NCBI RefSeq assembly: GCF_006438725.1
Contig: NZ_RCZD01000003.1
Location: 124,001-188,000 of the forward strand
From: Ewingella americana
GTDB taxonomy: Bacteria > Pseudomonadota > Gammaproteobacteria > Enterobacterales > Enterobacteriaceae
Length of the DNA: 64,000 bases
Reading direction: 5' to 3'
Each line of letters begins with the position of its first letter. Position 1 is the first letter of the stretch. The notes under the pieces are model-generated. The model searched no databases. It was given only the letters and a program-made list of their open reading frames with translations, and was not told the origin of the DNA. The translations under genes were made by a program, and so were the position numbers. Of the stretch, positions 25,311 to 32,511 are shown in pieces.

Positions 25311-25886
25311 ATGGCTGTATCTTTGAAAAAAGGTGGCAATGTTTCCCTGACTAAAGAAGCGCCGTCGATGAAATCGGTGATGTTTGGTTTAGGCTGGGAC
25401 TCCCGAAAAACGGATGGCGCTGCTTTTGACCTTGATGCCTCGGCGTTTATCGTCGGCGAAGATGACAAGGTTCTGTCTGACAGCAGCTTTATTTTCTTCA
25501 ACAACACCAACAGCACCTGTGGCGGCGTGGTGCATCAGGGTGATAACCGTACCGGCGAAGGTGACGGTGATGACGAACAACTGCTGATCCATCTCGACAA
25601 AGTTGATGCACGAGCCAAAAAAGTGGTTTTTGCCGTGACAATTTATGAAGCGGAAGAGCGTAAACAGAATTTTGGCATGGTCACTAACGGCTTTATCCGT
25701 GCGGTCAATAACGACGATCAGCAAGAACTGGCTCGCTATGACCTGTCTGAAGATGCAGCGACCGAAACTGCCATGATCTTCGGTGAGCTTTATCGCCATA
25801 ACGGTGAGTGGAAATTCAAAGCGGTAGGTCAGGGCTATGAGGGCGGCCTGTCCGCGCTCGCCAAGAATTTTGGTGTCAATATCTGA
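25311..25886 (+). CDS. TerE-like protein of the TerD family
   Basis: This 191-residue protein has [31 protein letters not shown], the calcium loop [16 protein letters not shown] and [20 protein letters not shown]. The GEDx[19 protein letters not shown] and terminal GVNI pieces fit TerE better than TerD, and the length of 191 matches TerE. Only one TerD/TerE-type gene follows terC; the classical plasmid operon has both terD and terE, and no terF is present. AAGGAG lies ten bases before the ATG. A terminator follows. Confidence 0.88.
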   Translation: MAVSLKKGGNVSLTKEAPSMKSVMFGLGWDSRKTDGAAFDLDASAFIVGEDDKVLSDSSFIFFNNTNSTCGGVVHQGDNRTGEGDGDDEQLLIHLDKVDARAKKVVFAVTIYEAEERKQNFGMVTNGFIRAVNNDDQQELARYDLSEDAATETAMIFGELYRHNGEWKFKAVGQGYEGGLSALAKNFGVNI

Positions 25887-25938
25887 GTATGATTTAACAT
25901 GACCACCCAGCTCTGTGTTGGATGCTGGTGCTGAAAAC

Positions 25939-25974
25939 CCCATCCCGACGGAACTTCCGCCGGGATTTTTTTAT
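25939..25974 (+). terminator. Terminator of the ter operon
   Basis: The hairpin is formed by CATCCCGACGG and CCGCCGGGAT around GAACTT, followed by seven Ts. It ends the plus-strand ter genes before alkA. Confidence 0.8.
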
Positions 25975-26053
25975 CCTTTAATTCTCACCTGCTAAACTAC
26001 GGGCAGGTTTTTATTGCGTTATTCATTCTATTTTTTTGATTATGGGAACGACC

Positions 26054-26923
26054 ATGTCAGCAAAAATTTATCTCAGCTATACGCCACCCTATGACTGGCA
26101 GTGGATGATGGCTTTTCTCGGTGCACGAGCTTTGACGGGGATTGAGCAGAAAGAGGGTGAATTTTATCAGCGCACACTGGTGGTGAAGTCGGGTAATGAG
26201 CATTTCTCCGGCTGGATAAGAGTGCGGCCGGTGGAAGATAAAAACCACGTCGAACTGCACGTCTCGGCGTCATTGCAGACGGTGGCGGGACAGGTTGAGC
26301 AGCAGGTCCGGCGCTTGCTGGATTTGGATGCCGATCCACATCTAATTGCCGCCGGGCTCGGGGCGCTGGCCGAGAACTCAGTCGGGCTGCGTCTGCCCGG
26401 CTGCATTAACCGTTTTGAACTGACGGTGAGAGCGATTCTCGGGCAACTGGTGAGCGTGAAAATGGCCGCGACGCTGGCTACCCGGCTGACAGTAAAGTGG
26501 GGGGATCCTATCTCGACCCCCTTTGACGGGCTGACGCATTTATTCCCCGCACCGGCACGAATAGCCGGTCTTAGTGTTGAGGATCTGCGTGGGATCGGGG
26601 TGCAGGCCAAACGAGCGGCTTGCCTGATTGGTGTCGCTCAGGCGGTTGAGAAGGGGGCGTTGCCACTCGATAACATGACTGACGTACAACAAGGGGTAAC
26701 AGCTTTACTGGCCATGCCAGGGATTGGGAGCTGGACGGCCAGTTATGTGGCGATGCGTGCATGGTCTGCTCCCGACGTTTTTCTTGGCGGTGATTACCTT
26801 ATTAAACAGCGTTTTCCGGGGATGACTCCGGCAAAAATCGCCCGCTATGCTGAAATCTGGCAGCCGTGGCGCACCTACGCGACGCTCCACTTATGGTTTA
26901 ACGACCGCTTCGTACCGCATTGA
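26054..26923 (+). CDS. alkA: DNA-3-methyladenine glycosylase II
   Basis: AlkA removes alkylated bases such as 3-methyladenine as part of base-excision repair. The 289-residue product has the N-terminal AlkA domain (TPPYDWQWMMAFLGARAL), RLPGCINRFELTVRAILGQLVSV, the helix-hairpin-helix MPGIGSWTASYVAMRAW and the catalytic Asp in GGDYLIKQRFPGMTP. The chosen ATG 26054 is the third possible Met; family alignment starts near YLSYTPPYDW. There is no ada or alkB nearby. It converges on dgcE, as alkA and yegE do in E. coli. Confidence 0.95.
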   Translation: MSAKIYLSYTPPYDWQWMMAFLGARALTGIEQKEGEFYQRTLVVKSGNEHFSGWIRVRPVEDKNHVELHVSASLQTVAGQVEQQVRRLLDLDADPHLIAAGLGALAENSVGLRLPGCINRFELTVRAILGQLVSVKMAATLATRLTVKWGDPISTPFDGLTHLFPAPARIAGLSVEDLRGIGVQAKRAACLIGVAQAVEKGALPLDNMTDVQQGVTALLAMPGIGSWTASYVAMRAWSAPDVFLGGDYLIKQRFPGMTPAKIARYAEIWQPWRTYATLHLWFNDRFVPH

Positions 26924-26945
26924 CAGTATGAAGCGCCCGTGAAGA

Positions 26946-29930
26946 TCAGTGGATGCCGAAATAGCCGTTATTTAGCAAGCTGTTCAGTGGGGTCACGGGC
27001 GCGATGGTGTCACCTTCGACTAAATCGATACCAATACTGGTGAGTTTATCCAGCGTTTCATTAATGTCAGCTGGCCCCGCCAGAGTCTGCGCTGCCAACC
27101 GGTGAGCGTTGCCGTGCAAAATAGTGACCAGAACTTCATCCATCTGGTTGTAATGGATCTGGCTCATAAATGAGGGATCTATCTGCACGTAGTCCACGCA
27201 GCCTTCTGCTAATTTATTAAATTCATTCAGATTTTTACCCACATTTCTCAACACGATTTTACAACCACGCAGTTTCAGCTCCGCCATGAAAATACGCAGG
27301 TGGTCATACTTAAGCAGTACCGCGTCATCGATCATCAGGTTGAGCGAAGAGGGTGACATCACCGTGTCATCCAGCAGGGTGAGCAATTCTTCGCGCAGCG
27401 AATCCTGTAACAGACTTTCAGTCGTCAGGGGGACAGCGACACAAATACCTTTGTTGCAGATCCCCTCTGCGTAGTCTTTCAGTACCTTGCGCAGTAGCCA
27501 GCGGTCTACGTCGGGCATCATGTCGTAAAAACGCGCCGCCTCTAAGAAGATATCTGCCCGCTGAATACCATTGAGTGGCTCAATAAACTGTATAGAAAGC
27601 TGATAGAAACACACTGATAACGGCGTTTTAGGCGGCGAAGCTGCGCGACAATTCAGCGACAGTTGATCCTCATTGAGGATGCGTCGGATATCTTCAGGCC
27701 GGAACATCGAACTGTGCGAGGAGAGCAGGCGTTTTTGCCGTTCTTCATAGTTGAAGGCCTGACCGCGACCACGATTTTTAGCGGTATAACAGGCAATATC
27801 TGCCTGCGCCATGTACTCGCTGCCGCTGATGGTGGCATCAACAATTCGGGTAATACCTGCACTGGCGCCGATGCGGTAAATCTGGTTGTTCCACATAAAC
27901 TGGAACTCGTTAATTTTAGTGACTAACTGCTGAATAATTTGCAGCCCTTGATCCGACGGGCAGTTAAACAAGATCAGTGCAAATTCGTCACCGCCCAGCC
28001 TGGCCAGCTTGTCTGTGCTGCGGATAAGGTCCTGCATCAGTTGACTTAATTTACGTAGCAGTTCGTCGCCCGCCGCGTGGCCTGCGGTGTCATTGATGGC
28101 TTTGAAGTGGTCAAGATCGATAAAAGCCAGACTGTGATGCTGGCGTTTTTCTGCGGTCAGTTGCAGCGCATTTTTCAGGCTCTCTTCAAAACTGCCCCTG
28201 TTAGACAATCCCGTGAGCAAATCATGGGTTGCGCTGTAACTCAGTTGGCGCATCAGTTCGCGGGATTTACTCACGTCCTGCAACACCAGTACGATGCCAA
28301 TGGGTTCATCTTTCAGGGTGCGCAGTGGCGATACCGCCAGTTGAACATCGAACTGACCGGTGTGATAGCCATGTAAAATCAGTGACTGATCGATAGATGA
28401 GTGCAGGTTTTCGTTGATATCAAATTGCATGAGATTATCAATCAGCGGGCCATCCGGCCCTTCGCTGAGGTGCACAATACTGTTGACCGGTTTGCCCTGT
28501 GCCTGCGTCTCTGTCCAGCCGGTCATCTTTTCCGCCACCGGGTTCATGAAGGTGATATTCATGTTACGGTCAGTGGAGATCACGGCTTCGTTGATGGCGT
28601 TCAGTGTGATATGCAGCAACTCTTTCTCTTCGTGCAGAGCTTCCGAAAGGCGCTTATTGGTGATTTCAGTCTGTTTCAGCTCACTGATATCTTCGATTTG
28701 CGAGATGAAATAGACCGGATTTTGATTGTCATCCCGTACCAGCGAAACGGCCAGCAGTGCCCACACTATCTCCCCGCTACGACACCGATAGCGTTTCTCC
28801 ATCTGGTAGTTCTCAATCTCGCCATCCAATAAACTCTGTAACAGCGCTAAATCTTTGCTCAGATCGTCAGGATGGGTGATTTCCTGGAATGTCAGCGTTT
28901 TGAGATAACTGGCTTCGTAACCTAAAAAATGACACAACGCTTTATTGACTTGCAACCACCGGCCCTGTGGTGACACCAACGCCATGCCGATGGCGGAGTA
29001 TTCCATTGCGTTGCGAAAGCGGTTTTCGCTTTGGGTAATGTAGGACTTCTCCACCCGCAGGGCGTGCATCGCCACCGCCATGGCATTGGCGGGCAGTAGG
29101 ATCAGCAGCAGCGGCGTAAACAGCAAACCTTCCGGGATCCGGTTGATGTGCGGCACGATAGAGATAACCCCGGAGGTTTGTAACAGCACAATCATCAGGG
29201 TCATGCAGATAAAGATGAAAAAAGCTTCAACGCGGGGAAGACGAATTGCCGCCCAAAGTAGGGGAATAGTAATAAACGCGAAAGAGTAGGGCAGCCATTT
29301 CACCGCCACAAAACCGGCCAGCAGTATCAGCGTTAGCGTCAGCAACATTTCGTACAGGCGTCGCGAATGCGTGGTGAGTTGCCGCAAATATCCACGCTGA
29401 TAGATCAAGCCGAGCGGCGTCAAGGATAAAATGGCCACGGCCTCAGAGATAAACCAGGTGGCGAAACGCTGTTGCAGTTCTTGCAACGAGTGAGCGTGCG
29501 CAATAAATAGGGTTAGCATCACTGAACTGAGCAACGGGCTAATGATCACGGCAATGGCCAGAAATTTCACCCAGTTTGCCAACCCGGAGAGCGGGTCGTT
29601 AGCGGGCAGAAATTTGCGCAGTAACAGCGCGCAAAAGGCGGCTTCAGCCATGTTATTGAAAATATAAGGCCAGTAGCGGCCAAACGGTGTGCCAACCAGC
29701 GTATTGGCGGCGGCAAGCCCCAGCGCTGCTGCACAAAGCAATGGGATCCAAGCGCGGTAGCGATAATGAAATAGCACCGGTATCAGCAACGCGGTGGGCA
29801 ACCAGACGACGGCCAGACTTGAAGATTGCTGGATGATTTTCAGGCAGATGAGTGCCAATAAACCAGTACCCAGACCTAATGCCAGCAACACTTTCCAGGC
29901 AACCGATGGAGCTGAGAACAGACGAAGCAT
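26946..29930 (-). CDS. dgcE: DgcE-like diguanylate cyclase (MASE1-PAS-PAS-GGDEF-degenerate EAL)
   Basis: This is 994 residues from ATG 29930 (GTGGAAAAAAAC upstream). A MASE1 membrane sensor domain of about eight helices (1–290) is followed by two PAS domains (RNAMEYSAIGMALVSPQGRW near 305; INEAVISTDRNMNITFMN near 440), a GGDEF domain with intact ARLGGDEFALIL near 650, and a C-terminal EAL-like domain. The EAL signature residues are missing, so only c-di-GMP synthesis is expected. E. coli DgcE (YegE, 1105 residues) has the same plan with one more PAS domain and is also next to alkA. It works in the inner membrane. Confidence 0.9.
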   Translation of the reverse strand: MLRLFSAPSVAWKVLLALGLGTGLLALICLKIIQQSSSLAVVWLPTALLIPVLFHYRYRAWIPLLCAAALGLAAANTLVGTPFGRYWPYIFNNMAEAAFCALLLRKFLPANDPLSGLANWVKFLAIAVIISPLLSSVMLTLFIAHAHSLQELQQRFATWFISEAVAILSLTPLGLIYQRGYLRQLTTHSRRLYEMLLTLTLILLAGFVAVKWLPYSFAFITIPLLWAAIRLPRVEAFFIFICMTLMIVLLQTSGVISIVPHINRIPEGLLFTPLLLILLPANAMAVAMHALRVEKSYITQSENRFRNAMEYSAIGMALVSPQGRWLQVNKALCHFLGYEASYLKTLTFQEITHPDDLSKDLALLQSLLDGEIENYQMEKRYRCRSGEIVWALLAVSLVRDDNQNPVYFISQIEDISELKQTEITNKRLSEALHEEKELLHITLNAINEAVISTDRNMNITFMNPVAEKMTGWTETQAQGKPVNSIVHLSEGPDGPLIDNLMQFDINENLHSSIDQSLILHGYHTGQFDVQLAVSPLRTLKDEPIGIVLVLQDVSKSRELMRQLSYSATHDLLTGLSNRGSFEESLKNALQLTAEKRQHHSLAFIDLDHFKAINDTAGHAAGDELLRKLSQLMQDLIRSTDKLARLGGDEFALILFNCPSDQGLQIIQQLVTKINEFQFMWNNQIYRIGASAGITRIVDATISGSEYMAQADIACYTAKNRGRGQAFNYEERQKRLLSSHSSMFRPEDIRRILNEDQLSLNCRAASPPKTPLSVCFYQLSIQFIEPLNGIQRADIFLEAARFYDMMPDVDRWLLRKVLKDYAEGICNKGICVAVPLTTESLLQDSLREELLTLLDDTVMSPSSLNLMIDDAVLLKYDHLRIFMAELKLRGCKIVLRNVGKNLNEFNKLAEGCVDYVQIDPSFMSQIHYNQMDEVLVTILHGNAHRLAAQTLAGPADINETLDKLTSIGIDLVEGDTIAPVTPLNSLLNNGYFGIH

Positions 29931-30333
29931 GTTTTTTTCCACGGTGAAAACCTTTCTCAGATTCCGTCCAGACACCGTCGGTCGAGAATAACGATATAAA
30001 TAGGGTAAGACGTTATCGCGATGACGCTAAAGTTTGACGTTGTCACTTTGGTATGAGTTTTAGTCAAACATTGTTTAGGCTTAGCTGATCTTTGTCTTGG
30101 CAACTGTAGCGTGTCAGACCGCTCCAGAAAGGGATTGATAACTTACATGAATTCTACATCAGTAATTAATTGATAACGAATGATGAATGCAGATGATTAA
30201 GCCGCATTTATTGCCTCTATTACACGAACTAGTTTATAGGGAAAGGTTATCCCCCGCTGATGGGCAGGGATAACATTGCTTTAAAAGGGGAATTGAAAGA
30301 ATGGATAATCAAAGATTAGCCACAATAAATGGC
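29931..30333. other. Intergenic region between dgcE and mgtE
   Basis: These 403 bp are AT-rich and carry the upstream region of dgcE. No open frame, hairpin with T run or recognisable RNA was found. The mgtE end lacks an obvious intrinsic terminator. Confidence 0.4.
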
Positions 30334-31773
30334 TTACAACAGGAAGATGGTGGCCAGTCCGAGGAAAATGAAAAATCCCCCAGTGTCAGTAATTGCGGTG
30401 ATCATCACACTGGCACCGATCGCCGGGTCACGGCCCATGCGGACCATGGTTAGCGGAATAATGACGCCCATCATCGCCGCGACCAACAGATTGAGTACCA
30501 TTGCCAGTGTCATCACCGCGCCCATTGCCAGGTTACCGTAAAGCAGCCAGGTGACGACGCCCATCAATCCACCCCACACTAAACCGTTAATCAGTGCGAC
30601 ACCCAATTCCCTGAAAATCAAAAACTTTAGGTTGCCCAGTTGCACCTGATGTAGCGCCAGGGCGCGAACAATCATGGTAATGGTTTGATTGCCGGTATTG
30701 CCGCCAATACCGGCCACGATCGGCATCAGCGCAGCCAGCGCGACCAACTGCGAGATAGTGCCTTCAAACAGGCCAATGACCCTGGATGCGACAAATGCCG
30801 TGCAAAGATTGATCGCCAGCCATGCCCAGCGATTGCGTACTGCTTTGCCGACCGGGGAGAAGACGTCTTCCTCCGGGCTGAGACCGCCCATGCGGCGCAA
30901 ATTGCTGTCGGTGTCACTGTTGACGAAGTCGACGATCTCCTCGACGGTCAGACGACCCATCAACTTGCCTTTTTTATCGATAACCGGCGCGGTGATCAGA
31001 TCATAGCGTTCGAAAGCCCCGGCAGCATCTTCAGCTTTGTCTTCGGCTTCAAAGCAGGTGGGATCTTCGTTCATGACTTCAGACACCAAACGGTGCGGCG
31101 GATTGAGCAAAATGGTGGTCAATGGCAGTTCACCGAGTAAGGTATTTTTGCGATCGGTGATGAACAGTTTGTCAGTCGCTGCGGGAATGTCTTTGCGGTA
31201 ACGCAGATAGCGCTGAACGGTGCCGAGGGTCACCTCCGGGCGAACGGTCAGTAGCTCGAAATCCATGATCCGCCCGACGGTGTCCTTGCCAAATTTGATC
31301 ACCTCTCGCACTTTCTCCCGCTGACGCGGGTCGAGTGAGGTGAGCACGCGGCCCATCAGGTCACGCGGTAGGTATTCGGCCAGATAAAGTTGGTCATCTA
31401 CGTCCAGCAGCGACATGGTTTTCAGCAGGTCTTTGTCGCTCATCTCTTCGATGAGGCTGTCCCATACGGTTTCGGAAACCTCTACCAGCGCTTTTCCTCG
31501 GTCTGCGGGGTCAACCAACCGCCAGAGGGCCAGGCGTTCATGCTGCGGCAGTGCTTCGAGAATATCGGCGAGGTCAGCGGCATGCAGCCCAATAATCAGG
31601 CGGCTCAGTTCAGCCGTCTGATCCATCAGCAATGCGTGGGTGGTAACGTCGAGGTCTTTAGATTCGCCGAGAATGCTGTTGGCCAGCTCATCACTGTTAA
31701 GTAAAAGGTTGAGAATACGGCTGCGGGTTTCCGCCAGTTTTTGTATATGGTACCGGTGCTTAGTGGCCGACAT
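30334..31773 (-). CDS. mgtE: MgtE-type magnesium channel/transporter
   Basis: This 479-residue protein has the MgtE plan: an N-terminal domain rich in helical repeats (LHAADLADILEALP, EMSDKDLLKTMSLLD), two CBS domains (VRPEVTLGTVQRYL, TVEEIVDFVNSD) that gate by intracellular Mg2+, and five membrane helices with the pore motif GGNTGNQTITMIVRALAL and the late acidic TAITDTGGFF. It sits 36 bp downstream of the small yfgG gene and is probably co-transcribed with it. E. coli K-12 lacks this gene at the locus, so it marks a difference from that synteny. Confidence 0.95.
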   Translation of the reverse strand: MSATKHRYHIQKLAETRSRILNLLLNSDELANSILGESKDLDVTTHALLMDQTAELSRLIIGLHAADLADILEALPQHERLALWRLVDPADRGKALVEVSETVWDSLIEEMSDKDLLKTMSLLDVDDQLYLAEYLPRDLMGRVLTSLDPRQREKVREVIKFGKDTVGRIMDFELLTVRPEVTLGTVQRYLRYRKDIPAATDKLFITDRKNTLLGELPLTTILLNPPHRLVSEVMNEDPTCFEAEDKAEDAAGAFERYDLITAPVIDKKGKLMGRLTVEEIVDFVNSDTDSNLRRMGGLSPEEDVFSPVGKAVRNRWAWLAINLCTAFVASRVIGLFEGTISQLVALAALMPIVAGIGGNTGNQTITMIVRALALHQVQLGNLKFLIFRELGVALINGLVWGGLMGVVTWLLYGNLAMGAVMTLAMVLNLLVAAMMGVIIPLTMVRMGRDPAIGASVMITAITDTGGFFIFLGLATIFLL

Positions 31774-31809
31774 GCTAGTCGTTATCCTTAAAATTCTTAC
31801 AAAGTTTTA

Positions 31810-31968
31810 TCAGGGAGCCGGTTTGATCGGTTGCTCAACCTGAGTCTGCTTTTGATTTTGGTGGTGGGACCAGGCGCCGAGCGCCGAGTAGACCAGACGT
31901 CCGAACAAAATAATGAAGCTGATCGTTAATACGATCATTGTCATCTTGATGTTTACTTTTCTAGGCAT
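31810..31968 (-). CDS. yfgG: YfgG-like small membrane protein (DUF2633)
   Basis: A 52-residue protein is encoded from ATG 31968 to TGA 31810–31812. It has a basic N-terminus (MPRKVNIKM), one hydrophobic segment (MIVLTISFIILFGRLVYSALGAW in parts), then HHQNQKQTQ and a polar tail. The RxxIVLxISFIxxFGRxxYSxxGAWxHHQ pattern matches E. coli YfgG, a DUF2633 protein encoded next to yfgF (pdeF), which lies on the other side of the intergenic region here. YfgG has been tied to metal (nickel/cobalt) tolerance in E. coli; any such role here is inference. The ribosome site is weak. It lies directly upstream of mgtE. Confidence 0.8.
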   Translation of the reverse strand: MPRKVNIKMTMIVLTISFIILFGRLVYSALGAWSHHQNQKQTQVEQPIKPAP

Positions 31969-32264
31969 AATGATTTCAGCTTATTAAATCCGTGCTCCAT
32001 CAGGGGTAAATATTGATTTAAACCCTATGTATTAACATGATCAATATATATCACATCAACTTTAGCAGCCAGAAAAAGCCGTTTTTTGTCGGAAATGTCT
32101 GGCATGAACTTAGGAAAGTTCCTTCAGACTTGACGCGGGTTTAGCTCATAGAAAGAAAGTTCGAGCGGTAATTGGTATTCTTCTGAAATATAAGCTGTAA
32201 TTATTAACCTATAGGTAAATTCTTACCAGAACGTTTTTGTGCTAATTATGTAAGACTCGGTTTA

Positions 32265-32278
32265 TTGATCACTATAAA
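32265..32278. promoter_or_regulatory. FNR-like site upstream of pdeF
   Basis: TTGATCACTATAAA matches the FNR consensus TTGAT-N4-ATCAA at nine of ten positions. E. coli yfgF (pdeF) is reported to act under anaerobic conditions with FNR-dependent expression, so the position is meaningful. It lies about 240 bp before the pdeF start and 54 bp before the small frame at 32332. The start site is not known. Confidence 0.45.
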
Positions 32279-32331
32279 ATGGTTTAATATAGAGAAAATG
32301 AGAATTCATCATTAATTTACCAGAACTGCAA

Positions 32332-32511
32332 ATGTTGTTTTTGCCACATTCTGTGGTCAGCCAGTGCAACGGTTTTCTAAACATCTTGATTCGTGAGGCG
32401 TTACTGAAAGCCAACCGGATACACTTCGGTGAGATTTTACTGATACTCGCCCTATTCTCCATTGGTGCAGACTTACAGGTATTGTGTGAACTTCATGCGG
32501 AACAAACATGA
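32332..32511 (+). CDS. Possible 59-residue protein overlapping the pdeF start
   Basis: An open frame from ATG 32332 ends in TGA 32509–32511, sharing ATGA with the pdeF start (32508). The predicted protein has 59 residues, a mixed N-terminus (MLFLPHSVVSQCNGFLNILI), then a second hydrophobic patch EILLILALFSIGADLQVL. I do not recognise it. For: the ATGA overlap, typical of coupled genes, and the absence of another explanation for this stretch. Against: no clear ribosome site and no known homologue in mind. It may be a real leader gene or chance. Confidence 0.3.
   Translation: MLFLPHSVVSQCNGFLNILIREALLKANRIHFGEILLILALFSIGADLQVLCELHAEQT

Noticed and set aside
25311-25886. Naming the last ter gene terD
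   Set aside because: GEDxKVLSD, the [14 protein letters not shown] block, the GVNI end and the length of 191 fit TerE better; I list it as TerE-like without a symbol.
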